The translations under genes were made by a program, and so were the position numbers. Positions 25,845-35,783 of a DNA stretch of 64,000 bases are shown piece by piece. Origin of the DNA: Haemophilus parainfluenzae. GTDB taxonomy: Bacteria > Pseudomonadota > Gammaproteobacteria > Enterobacterales > Pasteurellaceae. The stretch spans positions 1,364,501-1,428,500 of the forward strand of contig NZ_CP063117.1 in NCBI RefSeq assembly GCF_014931375.1. The letters are read 5' to 3'. Position 1 is the first letter of the stretch; every line of letters begins with the position of its first letter. The notes under the pieces are model-generated. The model saw only the letters and a list, made by a program, of their open reading frames with translations. It searched no databases and was not told the origin of the DNA.

Positions 25845-27383
25845 ATGTATGAACAATGGATAATCGCGTTATTAATCGCACCTTTAGCAATATCACTTGC
25901 CAGTTTCGCTTGTGGCGTGACAAAAACACGGACAATTTGTACCGCACTTCATGTTACAGGTTTGATTTTGATGTTGGCATTCACCTTACAAATTATTAAT
26001 GGTGTGCTGACTCAGGGGGAAATCAGTGCATTACATAACTGGGTTTACATCGACAGTCTATCTGCTATTTTCTTAGGTCTTATCGCTATTGTTGGAACGT
26101 TAGCCGGTATTTATTCTATCGGTTACATTAGTACTGAATATCGCGAAGGGCATCTTGATTTGAAAACATACTGCAATTATTACGGCTTTTTGCATTTGTT
26201 TTTCTTCACCATGATCATTTCTGTGATCACCAATAATGTGATTTTGATGTGGGCAGCCATTGAAGCAACCACATTAAGTTCAGCATTCTTGGTCGGTACA
26301 TACAAACAAAAAACCTCTCTTGAGGCTGCATGGAAATACATCATTATTTGTTCAGTTGGGGTGGCGTTTGGATTGTATGGCACAATTTTAACGTTCTCTA
26401 ATGGAACAAATCTTTTAGCTGATCCAAGCCAAGCTATTTTCTGGACAGAAATCAATCAACAGGCAGCAGGTTTAAATCCAATGCTCATGTATCTTGCTTT
26501 TGCCTTTATTTTGGTTGGGTTTGGTACTAAGTGCGGTCTATTTCCAATGCATACTTGGTTATCTGATGCACACAGTGAGGCTCCAAGTCCTGTGAGTGCG
26601 ATTCTATCTGCTGTATTATTGAATTGTGCCATGTTGGTGGTATTGCGTTATTACATCTTAGTTTCTAAAGCAGTCGGTTCTACATACCCGCAAACCTTAT
26701 TGTTGGTATTTGGTTTACTCTCTGTATTAGTGGCGGCGTTGTTTATTATCGTCCAATTCGACATCAAACGTTTATTGGCATATTCCAGTATTGAAAACAT
26801 GGGGTTAATTAGCTTTGCCTTTGGTTTAGGTGGCCCAATCGGTGTATTTGCGGGTTTATTACATACCATCAACCATAGTTTAGCGAAAACCTTGTTATTC
26901 TGTGCTTCAGGTAACATATTATTAAAATATAAAACCCGTGATATGAACCAAGTACGTGGTTTATGGCGTGTAGCACCAATGACGGCGGTGTTATTTGCCG
27001 GTGGTGCGTTAGCACTAGGTGGTATCCCACCATTTAACGTGTTCGTCAGTGAATTCAGTATTGCTGTTGCCGGTATTTACGCAGGTAAAACTTGGTTAAT
27101 GGTGTTCTGTTTAATTTTACTCACTATCGTGTTAGCTGGATTGTCTTTAATGGTATTAAAAACCGTATTAGGCAAACAACCGGATAATGTTGAAGTGGGG
27201 GATGTGAACAAAGTTTCACTCGTGGCGATGGCAATTTTATTGTTATTCATGTTTATTATGGGTATTCATATTGCCGAACCAATTTTGCAGTTATTAAAAA
27301 GTGCGGTCGGAATTGTACTCGGATCTGAACAAGTGTCTTTTGGTGAAATGTTAGTTTTACCTTGGCAAAGTTTAGCGCAATGA
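25845..27383 (+). CDS. hyfF: Hydrogenase-4 membrane subunit HyfF (NuoL/M/N-like)
   Basis: A third antiporter-like subunit of 512 residues (E. coli HyfF 526). Diagnostic parts are GFGTKCGLFPMHTWLSDAHSEAPSPVSAILSAVLLNCA and DIKRLLAYSSIENMGLISF. About 14 helices. Two USS occur inside the gene (near 26530 and 27300). The end of the gene carries the ATGATCG from which an alternative hyfG start could arise, but a better one lies downstream. Confidence 0.94.
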   Translation: MYEQWIIALLIAPLAISLASFACGVTKTRTICTALHVTGLILMLAFTLQIINGVLTQGEISALHNWVYIDSLSAIFLGLIAIVGTLAGIYSIGYISTEYREGHLDLKTYCNYYGFLHLFFFTMIISVITNNVILMWAAIEATTLSSAFLVGTYKQKTSLEAAWKYIIICSVGVAFGLYGTILTFSNGTNLLADPSQAIFWTEINQQAAGLNPMLMYLAFAFILVGFGTKCGLFPMHTWLSDAHSEAPSPVSAILSAVLLNCAMLVVLRYYILVSKAVGSTYPQTLLLVFGLLSVLVAALFIIVQFDIKRLLAYSSIENMGLISFAFGLGGPIGVFAGLLHTINHSLAKTLLFCASGNILLKYKTRDMNQVRGLWRVAPMTAVLFAGGALALGGIPPFNVFVSEFSIAVAGIYAGKTWLMVFCLILLTIVLAGLSLMVLKTVLGKQPDNVEVGDVNKVSLVAMAILLLFMFIMGIHIAEPILQLLKSAVGIVLGSEQVSFGEMLVLPWQSLAQ

Positions 27384-27403
27384 TCGACAGGAGGGATAAA
27401 TAT

Positions 27404-29134
27404 ATGGAATTAACTAAAAATACATCAGTCGATCCAGCCAAAATGATTGGCAAAAATTACATTGAAGCAGTCAATGCAAAATTTCCAAATACCATTTTGG
27501 ATGAGGAGTGGTCAACACCAAATCAGGTTACACTTACCATTAAAACCAATATGTTACCTGATGTTGTTGAATACCTTTATTATCAACATGAAGGTTGGTT
27601 ACCGTTGGTATTCGGGAATGATGAGCGTTCAATTCATGGAAACTATGCAGTGTACTACGTGCTTTCCATGGAAGGGGAAGTGAAAACTTTTATCACCATT
27701 AAAGCCTTAGTTGATCCTGTGAGCTTAGAATTTCCATCTGTGACACCAAAAGTCAAAGCGGCGGTTTGGGGTGAGCGTGAATTATTCGATATGTATGGTT
27801 TGAAAGCCGTCGGTTTGCCTGACCAACGCCGCTTAGTGTTGCCAGATGATTGGCCAGATGATCTTTATCCATTACGTAAAGACTCAATGGATTACCGTTT
27901 ACGTCCAGATCCGACAACCGCGACAGAAACATACGAATTTATTAACGAAAAAGGCGAAGCACGTATCGTTCCACTTGGCCCGTTACATATCACTTCCGAT
28001 GAACCTGGACACTTCCGTTTGTTCGTAGATGGGGAAGATATCATTGATGCGGACTATCGTTTGTTCTATGTGCACCGTGGTATGGAAAAATTGGCAGAAA
28101 CCCGTATGGATTACGACCAAGTTAACTTCCTGGCTGACCGTGTATGTGGGATTTGTGGCTTCACACATAGTGTGGCCTATGCCAATTCCGTCGAAAGTGC
28201 TTTAGGGATTCAAATTCCAAAACGCGCTGAATGGATCCGCGCGATTTTATTAGAAGTAGAACGTTTACACAGTCACTTATTAAACTTAGGTCTATCTAGT
28301 CACTTTACCGGCTTTGATACTGGCTTTATGCAATTCTTCCGTGTTCGTGAGAAATCCATGACCTTGGCAGAAGTGCTAACAGGTGCACGTAAAACCTATG
28401 GTATTAACCTTATCGGTGGTGTGCGTCGTGATATGTTGAAACATCAACGTGAGCAATGTATCAAACTTATCGGCGAAATGCGTGAAGAACTCAAAACCTT
28501 AACCGATATTTTATTAAATACACCGAATATGGAGCAACGTACGGTAGGTGTTGGTGTCTTGGCAAAAGATATCGCTCGTGACTTTAGCCCGGTTGGTCCA
28601 ATGATTCGTGGTTCTGGCTTTGCGCGTGATGTACGTAAAGTACATCCGTTCTCCGGTTATGGCGATATCCCTTTCAATCTCTTCACTGAAGCCAATGGTG
28701 ACGTGTTATCTCGTGTGAAAGTGCGGATTAATGAAGTGTTTGAATCCATGAATATCATTGATTACATGGTGGACAATTTGCCAAGTGGCGAAATCTTAAA
28801 AGAAGGTTTCAATTATACGCCTGGACGTTTTGCTTTAGGGATTACGGAAGCACCACGTGGCGAAGATATTCACTGGTCAATGCTAGGCGACAACCAAAAA
28901 CTTTTCCGTTGGCGTTGTCGTGCTGCCACTTATGCTAACTGGCCAACCTTACGCTATATGTTACGTGGCAATACAGTGTCTGATGCGCCACTTATTATTG
29001 GTAGTCTTGACCCTTGCTATTCTTGTACCGACCGTGTCACCGTGGTGGATGTGCGTAAACGCAAAGCGAAAACTGTAGATTATAAAGAAATTGAACGCTA
29101 CGGTATTGAACGTAAAAATTCACCATTGAAATAG
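27404..29134 (+). CDS. hyfG: Hydrogenase-4 large (NiFe) subunit HyfG
   Basis: The catalytic proton-reducing subunit. The 576 residues (E. coli HycE 569, HyfG 555) comprise an N-terminal NuoC-like domain (about 1-170) and a NuoD-like NiFe domain. Nickel ligands are the Cys pairs in RVCGICGFTHS and in DPCYSCTDR near the end. A 32-residue tail after that Arg is the peptide removed by the HycI-type protease; such a protease gene follows. The start at 27404 has AGGAGGG 8 bases upstream. An ATG at 27380 overlapping hyfF would add 8 residues. Confidence 0.96.
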   Translation: MELTKNTSVDPAKMIGKNYIEAVNAKFPNTILDEEWSTPNQVTLTIKTNMLPDVVEYLYYQHEGWLPLVFGNDERSIHGNYAVYYVLSMEGEVKTFITIKALVDPVSLEFPSVTPKVKAAVWGERELFDMYGLKAVGLPDQRRLVLPDDWPDDLYPLRKDSMDYRLRPDPTTATETYEFINEKGEARIVPLGPLHITSDEPGHFRLFVDGEDIIDADYRLFYVHRGMEKLAETRMDYDQVNFLADRVCGICGFTHSVAYANSVESALGIQIPKRAEWIRAILLEVERLHSHLLNLGLSSHFTGFDTGFMQFFRVREKSMTLAEVLTGARKTYGINLIGGVRRDMLKHQREQCIKLIGEMREELKTLTDILLNTPNMEQRTVGVGVLAKDIARDFSPVGPMIRGSGFARDVRKVHPFSGYGDIPFNLFTEANGDVLSRVKVRINEVFESMNIIDYMVDNLPSGEILKEGFNYTPGRFALGITEAPRGEDIHWSMLGDNQKLFRWRCRAATYANWPTLRYMLRGNTVSDAPLIIGSLDPCYSCTDRVTVVDVRKRKAKTVDYKEIERYGIERKNSPLK

Positions 29135-29146
29135 GGGAGGCGGAAA

Positions 29147-29794
29147 ATGTTTAAATTACTAAAAACGGTATTTAAAGCAGGTGATGTCACCACCAAATAT
29201 CCGTTCAAACCTTATGAAGTCGATGAGGATTTTAGAGGAAAACCGGAACTCAATTCTGATCAATGTATTGTCTGTGCGGCTTGTACTATTGCCTGTCCAG
29301 CTAATGCGTTGACCATGAGAACCAACCCAGTTACAGGTGAACGCACATGGTCATTATTCCTTGGTCGTTGTATTTTCTGTGGACGTTGCGAAGAAGTTTG
29401 CCCAACTAAAGCCATTCGCTTGTCACAAGATTTTGAACTCTCAGTGACCAATAAACAGGATCTTTTCCAAGAAACCACCTTTGCGACAGTAACTTGCCAG
29501 GAATGTGGTAAACCGTTTATTTCTTATAAAGAATTGAATTACACCATTGATTTATTCAAACAAACTTTGGATAAACCTGAATTAGTGAAACAAAAATTAG
29601 CGGAGTTGCATACTTGTCCGGTTTGTAAACGTCAGCATAGCTTAGAAAAAACCGCGAATATGGAATCCAATATGCGGATGAAATTAATCGACTTTAAGGA
29701 GCCAGTTCGCTTGAATTTTAAAAAAGCACTCGAGCAACGAGAACAAAGTGCGGTTGATGTACCTAACGTTTTAGCAGGAGGCGAAAGACGATGA
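29147..29794 (+). CDS. hyfH: Hydrogenase-4 iron-sulfur subunit HyfH (NuoI-like)
   Basis: An 8Fe ferredoxin-type electron carrier of 215 residues with [16 protein letters not shown] and [16 protein letters not shown], two [4Fe-4S] motifs equivalent to NuoI/HycF. It is about 35 residues longer than the E. coli homologues (180-181). The C-terminal part has two further CxxC pairs, CQECGKPF and CPVCKRQH, which could bind a metal such as zinc. GGGGAGG is the ribosome site. The stop overlaps the hyfI ATG by 4 bases (ATGA). Confidence 0.94.
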   Translation: MFKLLKTVFKAGDVTTKYPFKPYEVDEDFRGKPELNSDQCIVCAACTIACPANALTMRTNPVTGERTWSLFLGRCIFCGRCEEVCPTKAIRLSQDFELSVTNKQDLFQETTFATVTCQECGKPFISYKELNYTIDLFKQTLDKPELVKQKLAELHTCPVCKRQHSLEKTANMESNMRMKLIDFKEPVRLNFKKALEQREQSAVDVPNVLAGGERR

Positions 29795-30567
29795 ACACAC
29801 AAATTCCAATGCCGGTCAATGGCATATCAACACCGTTTAGTATTGATGAAAATATTGCCAAAATGAAACAAACGTTACTGAAAGATATTCAACGTTCAGC
29901 TTACGTTTATCGTGTGGACTGTGGCGGTTGTAATGGGTGTGAAATCGAAATTTTCAGTACCATTACGCCAACATTCGATGCGGAACGTTTTGGTATTAAA
30001 GTGGTGGCTTCACCTCGTCACGCGGACATTTTATTATTCACTGGTGCGGTTACCCGTGCGATGCGTACGCCAGCAATGCGTGCTTACCAAGCTGCGCCTG
30101 ATCCAAAAATCTGTATTTCTTACGGTGCTTGCGGTTGTGGTGGCGGTATTTTCCATGATCTTTATTGTGTTTGGGGCGGTAGTGATCAAATTGTGCCAAT
30201 TGATGTGTATATCCCAGGCTGTCCTCCAACCCCTGCAGCAACTATTTATGGATTCGCGGTAGCGCTTGGTTTGCTTGATCAAAAGCTCAAAGGTAAACAA
30301 GAAAAAGCCGATCCTAACGCAGAAGCTAAATTACGTTTCCCAACTATTCCGTTGGATTTGCGTATTAGTCTTGAACGTGAAGCGCGTCGTCTTGCTGGTT
30401 ATCGTCAAGGCGGTAACATCGCTAACCAATTTATGGCAATGATGGCAGAAAATGACAAAGTGCCATTTGGTGTACGTTTAGGTGAATACCTAGAACGCGA
30501 AGCCGATCCGCGTTTAAGCGAAATCGTCAATCGTTTGCATGCGATTAGTCTGCCGTTTTCGGGATAA
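29791..30567 (+). CDS. hyfI: Hydrogenase-4 small subunit HyfI (NuoB-like)
   Basis: The iron-sulfur subunit next to the NiFe site, 258 residues (E. coli HyfI 252, HycG 255). Cluster ligands are visible in [13 protein letters not shown] (Cys44, 47, 50), [21 protein letters not shown] and YIPGCPPTP. Translation is coupled to hyfH through an ATGA overlap. The last residues [11 protein letters not shown] are ordinary for the family. Confidence 0.95.
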   Translation: MNTQIPMPVNGISTPFSIDENIAKMKQTLLKDIQRSAYVYRVDCGGCNGCEIEIFSTITPTFDAERFGIKVVASPRHADILLFTGAVTRAMRTPAMRAYQAAPDPKICISYGACGCGGGIFHDLYCVWGGSDQIVPIDVYIPGCPPTPAATIYGFAVALGLLDQKLKGKQEKADPNAEAKLRFPTIPLDLRISLEREARRLAGYRQGGNIANQFMAMMAENDKVPFGVRLGEYLEREADPRLSEIVNRLHAISLPFSG

Positions 30568-30611
30568 TTAATGATGGGGCAAGTGATTGCCCCTATAAAA
30601 ATGGGAATGTT

Positions 30612-31019
30612 ATGACAACGAAAGTCTTTTTCTATTTATTAAACGAACGTTTCGTCGAAAACGATGAACAGGTGCCAGAGCAAGCAAAACAGGTGATGTA
30701 TTACTCTTTGGCGATTGGTCACCATGTTGGCGTAATTGATTGTTTTAAAAAATTACTGGTTTGCGACTACGATGCTTATCAACGTTTTGTAGATAGCTTT
30801 CCAGAAGGGGATGCTAAACGTAAATTTGCCGGCTTAATGCGATTCGGTGAAATAGTGATTGATTCTAGCCATGTCAATTTATTGGCGAAAGCGATGGATG
30901 AAAATAAAGCCAATTTCACCCCAGAACATCAAGAGTGGGTCGAAATTCTGATGGATACGTTAGCATCGATTCAGCGTGAACCTGTGATGTATATTATGGT
31001 GAAACGTCGTGACGAATAA
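30612..31019 (+). CDS. hycH: Formate hydrogenlyase maturation protein HycH/HyfJ
   Basis: A 135-residue cytosolic accessory protein needed for hydrogenase-3/4 assembly in E. coli; its exact action is not known. The start VFFYLLNERFVENDEQVPEQAKQVMYYSLAIGHHVGVIDCF is characteristic of the HycH family. It lies 44 bases after hyfI and overlaps the protease gene by 11 bases. Confidence 0.9.
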   Translation: MTTKVFFYLLNERFVENDEQVPEQAKQVMYYSLAIGHHVGVIDCFKKLLVCDYDAYQRFVDSFPEGDAKRKFAGLMRFGEIVIDSSHVNLLAKAMDENKANFTPEHQEWVEILMDTLASIQREPVMYIMVKRRDE

Positions 31020-31467
31020 TGTGATCTTAACCGTTGGCAACAGCATGATGGGGGATGACGGTGCGGGCCCTTATCTCTATCAGTTATTGAGTGAAAATCC
31101 ATTGCCAAATTGGACCGTACTTGACGGCGGCTCAGCACCAGAGAATGTTGCACATATTGTGCGAGACATGAAACCTGATTTGCTTTTAATTTTCGATGCG
31201 GCTGATATGGAATTAGTACCAGGCAAAATCCGAATCATTGAAAAAGAGAGCATTGCTGAAATGTTTTTCATGAGTACGCATAATATGCCGCTTAATTACC
31301 TCATTGAACAACTGGAACAAGATATTAAACAAATTGTTTTCGTGGGGCTTCAACCCGATCTGGTTTCCTTTGGTTTTCCAATTACAGAAAGCGTAAAAGA
31401 GTCTGTGCAATTTATGTATGATTTTTTAAAAGAGGGAAGATCGCTTGAAGAGATTCCTGTTTTGTAA
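31009..31467 (+). CDS. hycI: Hydrogenase maturation protease HycI
   Basis: The endopeptidase that removes the C-terminal tail of the large subunit after nickel insertion. The GTG start gives 152 residues beginning MTNNVILTVGNSMMGDDGAGP, which aligns with E. coli HycI from its first residue; hence the GTG and the 11-base overlap with hycH. The nickel-sensing residues are seen in GDDGAG (Asp17), IFDAADME and THNMPLNYL. Its predicted substrate is HyfG, whose 32-residue tail is encoded in the same operon. Confidence 0.95.
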   Translation: MTNNVILTVGNSMMGDDGAGPYLYQLLSENPLPNWTVLDGGSAPENVAHIVRDMKPDLLLIFDAADMELVPGKIRIIEKESIAEMFFMSTHNMPLNYLIEQLEQDIKQIVFVGLQPDLVSFGFPITESVKESVQFMYDFLKEGRSLEEIPVL

Positions 31468-31514
31468 AAAAGTGAGGGTGATTTTCTAAAATATTTTAAA
31501 AATATTACGAAAAC

Positions 31515-31557
31515 CTGTTTTATATCAATAAATCCATGTTTTTTGTAAGACTATAAA
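31515..31557 (+). promoter_or_regulatory. Predicted FNR-activated promoter of fdhF
   Basis: CTGTTTTATATCAA (31515-31528) matches 8 of 10 FNR consensus bases, and TATAAA (31552-31557) is a good -10. The expected start near 31563-31564 puts the centre of the FNR site at about -42, the canonical class II distance. No sigma-54 elements were seen in the 176-bp gap. Confidence 0.5.
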
Positions 31558-31643
31558 CTGATTTTGGGTGTAATATATACCCAGAATTAATTATTCTAAT
31601 TCTATCTCTAACCTCGTGTTGTATCTAAAATAAGGACGTTACT

Positions 31644-33803
31644 ATGGCTATTAAAAAAGTAATTACCGTATGTCCGTATTGTGCCTCAGGTTGTAAAATC
31701 CATCTTTTGGTGGAAAACAACAAAATTGTGGGAGCTGAAGGTGCAAACGGCAAGACAAACGAAGGGGAGTTATGCCTAAAAGGATATTATGGCTGGGATT
31801 TTGTGCATGATACAAAAATCCTGACTCCTCGCCTAACTCAACCGATGATCCGCTACAAACGTGGCGAACCATTCACACCAGTGAGCTGGGAAGAAGCGAT
31901 TTCTTACACAGCAAGACGTCTCAGTGAAATCAAAGAAAAGTACGGTAACGAATCGATTATGGTAACGGGTTCTTCCCGTGGACCAGGTAACGAAGTGAAC
32001 TTCGTGATGCAAAAATTCGCCCGTGCGGTATTAGGAAATAACAACATTGACTGTTGTGCGCGCGTGTGACACGGCCCTTCTGTAACAGGTCTGCTCAAAT
32101 CGGTCGGTAACGGCGCAATGTCCAACTCAATTGTTGAGATTGAAGATACCAAATGCGTATTCATTTTTGGCTATAATGCCTCCACTTCACACCCTATTGT
32201 GGCGCGTCGGATTAACCACGCCAAAGCAAAAGGGGCGAAAATCATTGTTTGTGACCCTCGTAAAATCGAAACAGCCCGTATCGCGGATATTTATGCACCG
32301 CTTGCTAACGGGTCTAACGTGGCATTCTTGAATGCGATGATGAATGTGATTTTAGAAGAAGGATTACAAGATCAAAAATTTATTGATGAACACACCGAAA
32401 ACTTCGATGCGTTCTATGAAACCGTGAAAGCTTATACACCGGAATCCACTCAACACATCACAGGTATTGAGCCTGAAATGTTGCGTGAAATTGCCCGCAC
32501 TTATGCGAAAGCGGAAACCGCTACTATCTTATGGGGTATGGGCGTTTGTCAATTCCGTCAAGGTGTAGAAACCGTACGTGCATTAGCAAGCTTGGCAATG
32601 CTTACCGGTAACTTAGGTAAACCAAATGTTGGGGTAAACCCAGTACGTGGTCAAAACAACGTACAGGGCGCGTGCGATATGGGCGCATTATTCAACACAT
32701 TACCAGGCTATCAAAGTTTTGCAGACCCAGAAACTAACGCAAAATTTGCGAAAGCTTGGGGCGTGCCATCTATTCCAACCAAACCAGGTGTGCCATTGAG
32801 TGAAGTGCCTGAAGCAATCATGGAAGATAAAATTAAAGCATTCTATATCATGGGTGAGGATACATTACAAACTGAGCCTGATATTAATGCGGTTAAAAAA
32901 GCCTTCGAGAAAGTTGAACTTCTCATCGTTCAAGATATCTTTATGACTCAAACAGCCGCAGAAGCAGATATTTTATTGCCTGCCACTTCTTGTGCTGAGC
33001 ATGAAGGTGTGTATAGTGCCGCTGACCGTGGTTTCCAACGTTTCTATAAAGCCGTTGAACCAACTGGCGACGTCAAGGATGACTGGGTGATCATTAGTGA
33101 ACTAGCTACAGCAATGGGTTACCCAATGCACTATAACAATACCAAAGAAATTTGGGATGAACTTCGTTCACTTTGCCCAATTTACAAAGGGGCAACCTAC
33201 GAAAAAATGGAAGGCATGGGCTATATCCAATGGCCATGTACTGACGAAGGCCCTGAAGATCAAGGTACAACATACTTGTATAAAGGCCAAATCTTCGACC
33301 GTCCGAATGGCAAAGCTGAGTTCTTTGCTTGCGACTGGGAACCACCAATGGAAGATCTCTCTGAAGAATTCCCATTGATACTTTCTACAGTTCGTGAAGT
33401 GGGTCACTATTCTTGCCGTTCAATGACAGGTAACTGCCGAGCTCTTGCTGCACTTGCGGATGAGCCGGGATTCGTACAAATGAACGATCAAGATGCCAAA
33501 GAATTGGGCATTAAAAACAACGACTTGGTTTGGATTGCCTCATCACGCGGTAAAGTTATTTCTCGTGCAGATGTGAGCACGCGTACAAACAAAGGCGCTT
33601 GTTATATGACCTATCAATGGTGGATCGGTAAATGTAACGAATTAACCGCTGAACATTTGAACCCGGGTTCTAGAACGCCGGAATACAAATATAGCGCGGT
33701 TCGTATTGATAAAATCGAAGACCAAGCCTGGGCTGAACGCTATGTGGTAACTGAATACGCGAAATTAAAAAATCGCTTAAAAGAAACCGCACTTGTGGCT
33801 TGA
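31644..33803 (+). CDS. fdhF: Selenocysteine-containing formate dehydrogenase H
   Basis: Oxidises formate to CO2 with a bis-MGD molybdenum centre and one [4Fe-4S] cluster, and feeds HyfA. It is 719 codons long when the in-frame TGA at 32067-32069 is read as selenocysteine 142. The flanking VUHGPSVTGL matches the E. coli Sec140 site, and cluster ligands Cys10, 13, 17 and 44 are each two higher than in E. coli, so the offset is constant. A SECIS-like sequence follows the TGA directly. Protein similarity continues unbroken across it, so this is one gene, not two. The real stop is also TGA, with an in-frame TAA four codons later. Ribosome site AAGGACG. Not part of the hyf transcript by spacing (176 bp), but adjacent. 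Confidence 0.96.
32067..32106 (+). promoter_or_regulatory. Bacterial SECIS element of fdhF
   Basis: The TGA is followed by CACGGCCC and, at the right distance, the apical AGGTCTGC block recognised by SelB. The sequence follows the E. coli fdhF SECIS closely, but the upper stem differs. Pairing is C-G, A-C (mismatch), A-U, a bulged U, G-C, U-A, so the bulged U lies one step further from the loop. Confidence 0.85.
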
Positions 33804-33822
33804 TTAGTGTCATAAATGAATG

Positions 33823-33856
33823 ACGGGCGAACTTAAATGGTTCGCCCGTTTTTTTA
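33823..33856 (+). terminator. Terminator after fdhF
   Basis: Arms ACGGGCGAAC (33823-33832) and GTTCGCCCGT (33840-33849), 7-nt loop, then seven or more T. A strong Rho-independent terminator. Confidence 0.9.
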
Positions 33857-33888
33857 TTGAATTATTTCCTTACGCATTATGAATGCAT

Positions 33889-34530
33889 TTAGCCATCGTT
33901 ATCCGTAGCTAAAGATAAACAGGAATCTGCGAGCGTTTCACTAAAGCGTAAATCATGTGAGGCAATAAGCATCGGTAACTGTAGTTCACGTAAAAGTGCA
34001 GTCAGTTTGGCGATATTTTTTGCATCCAGTCCATTGGTTGGTTCATCTAACAGCAATACTTTTGGCTGCATCGCCAGAACACCAGCTAGCGCAGTAAAAT
34101 TCTGTTCACCGCCAGATAAGGTATTTACTGAGCGATCTTTTAACCTAACAATATTCAGACGTTCTAGTTGCTGTAATGCAATTTGATAGGCTTCATTTCT
34201 GTTCAAGCCCTGATTAAGTGGACCAAACGCCACATCATCAAGTACGGTTGGACCAAACAGTTGATCGCCCGCATGTTGGAAACAGATACCAATCTTTCCG
34301 CGTAACGGTACAAAATCTTTTTCTTGGCGACAGGTGTTATCGAACCAGCGAATCTCACCTTGTTGGTAAGGTATAAAGCCTAATAAACAGTGTAATAGGG
34401 TTGATTTCCCACAACCAATATCACCTTGTAAAAAAAGGCGATGACCTTCGGGGAGTTCAAAAGAAAGGTTATCAATAATCACGCGTTGGTCGCGCATGAT
34501 CTGTAATTGTTTGACTTCGAGGACGTTCAT
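33889..34530 (-). CDS. nikO: Nickel ECF transporter ATPase NikO
   Basis: The energising ATP-binding subunit of a cobalt/nickel energy-coupling-factor transporter. The ATG at 34530 overlaps the nikQ stop (TGATG), giving 213 residues; a TTG one codon earlier is rejected. Walker A GDIGCGKST is at 36-44, the signature is TLSGGEQN, and Walker B is VLLLDEPTNGLD. The last gene of nikKLMQO. Specificity for nickel rather than cobalt follows from the NikK/NikL neighbours, NimR, and the surrounding hydrogenase genes. Confidence 0.92.
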   Translation of the reverse strand: MNVLEVKQLQIMRDQRVIIDNLSFELPEGHRLFLQGDIGCGKSTLLHCLLGFIPYQQGEIRWFDNTCRQEKDFVPLRGKIGICFQHAGDQLFGPTVLDDVAFGPLNQGLNRNEAYQIALQQLERLNIVRLKDRSVNTLSGGEQNFTALAGVLAMQPKVLLLDEPTNGLDAKNIAKLTALLRELQLPMLIASHDLRFSETLADSCLSLATDNDG

Positions 34531-35174
34531 CAAGATTTATCCTGTGTTTTTTTAACATCATGCAGCTGAAAGCCACGTGCTTTTAGCGCCATTTCTGTTT
34601 TTTCTGCTTTAACGAGAGCATGAATTAATAATAATGCCACACGTTGTGATGCAATGAATAAGGTTCTACCGTTAAGTTTTGGCTGATATCCGCGTGCGCG
34701 CATCGCCATATCCATTTTTTTATGTACATCACCAAGTACAGAAATATAACGCACGGTCAGAACGAATAGGTGAAGTAGTTTTTCAGGCAATGGCAAACGA
34801 CACAATGCTTGCAATAAAAGGCTCTCGTTCATATCAATTAACAAGAGGCGAGTTAAGCTTAAAATTAAATTGAAACGTAGCGTGATGAGTAGCGCGAGCT
34901 GAATACCCATTGGATTCAATGCTAAGCCTTGTTCAGTGATTTTCCAACTTAAGGTCAACCAAACAAGCAAAGTAAAGAAATTCAGTTTCAACCAATATTT
35001 AAAATAATCGGCGAGGGATTTTTGATATCGAATTAGCGTAATAAGTAACCCGCTGAATACGATCAGATTAAGGATAATAAGCATTGAAATATGTGTCATT
35101 GTGCTGACGATAAGTCCACACAAAAACACATAAATTAATCGCAAGTGCGGTTGAAAAATAGCAAGAAAATTCAT
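34530..35174 (-). CDS. nikQ: Nickel ECF transporter transmembrane protein NikQ
   Basis: The T-component (CbiQ/NikQ family) that links the ATPase to NikM. The 214 residues have about five to six helices and the coupling motif MAMRARGYQPKL, with a second MALKARGFQ. Both are the Ala-Arg-Gly coupling helices that dock on the ATPase. The start overlaps the nikM stop by 4 bases and the stop overlaps nikO, showing tight coupling. Confidence 0.92.
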   Translation of the reverse strand: MNFLAIFQPHLRLIYVFLCGLIVSTMTHISMLIILNLIVFSGLLITLIRYQKSLADYFKYWLKLNFFTLLVWLTLSWKITEQGLALNPMGIQLALLITLRFNLILSLTRLLLIDMNESLLLQALCRLPLPEKLLHLFVLTVRYISVLGDVHKKMDMAMRARGYQPKLNGRTLFIASQRVALLLIHALVKAEKTEMALKARGFQLHDVKKTQDKS

Positions 35175-35782
35175 TTCACCACACTGAGCGCTGTTGGATA
35201 CATTTTGTTTAACAATAAGACCACCCCGACGCTGACGATACTGTCGATAATAAACACAGGAATATGTGATATTACCAGCAGCATGATCAGATCGCTGTAA
35301 GCTTTACCACCATCTAGAGCCAAGACTAAAGAGGCGAGCAAGGCTGAACCGCCAACGCCGATCACGCCAGCACCAATACCTGCAGTAATTTGAGTTCGAC
35401 GGGAATTGTCATTTTCAAGTCTTTTTGCAAATAACCAATGTACAAGAAGAGCAGGTAATGCCATTACGCATAAATTGACGCCTAATACAGCAAATCCACC
35501 GAAGGAAAAGAGCAGGGCTTGTAGGACTAATGCGATTAAAAAGGCAGGGAAAACGGCCCAGCCAAGAAACAGACCAGCCATGCCGTTTAAGATAAGATGC
35601 ACGCTACCAATGCCTACCGGTACATGAATGGTTCCAGCAACAAAAAAAGCAGCAGCAAACAATGCTGTTAGCGGCAATTGCTGCGAATTGAGTCGTTTAA
35701 GACCAATCATTACGCAGACTAATGCGACAGCTGCACCACTAAGCAATACGGGTGTATGCAACACACCTTCCGATAAATGCAT
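35171..35782 (-). CDS. nikM: Nickel ECF transporter substrate-binding subunit NikM
   Basis: The S-component that captures Ni2+. The ATG at 35782 gives 203 residues beginning MHLSEGVLH. The extreme N-terminal Met-His and the following His (H2, H9) are the metal ligands in CbiM/NikM proteins, so this start is functionally required. An upstream in-frame start adding nine residues would destroy the site. AAGGAAAG is the ribosome site. About six helices. Confidence 0.93.
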   Translation of the reverse strand: MHLSEGVLHTPVLLSGAAVALVCVMIGLKRLNSQQLPLTALFAAAFFVAGTIHVPVGIGSVHLILNGMAGLFLGWAVFPAFLIALVLQALLFSFGGFAVLGVNLCVMALPALLVHWLFAKRLENDNSRRTQITAGIGAGVIGVGGSALLASLVLALDGGKAYSDLIMLLVISHIPVFIIDSIVSVGVVLLLNKMYPTALSVVK

Positions 35783-35783
35783 A

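Noticed and set aside
31644..33803. fdhF read as two genes or a pseudogene split by TGA
   Set aside because: Both parts are in one frame, similarity continues across the TGA, and a SECIS-like element follows it. It is a selenoprotein.
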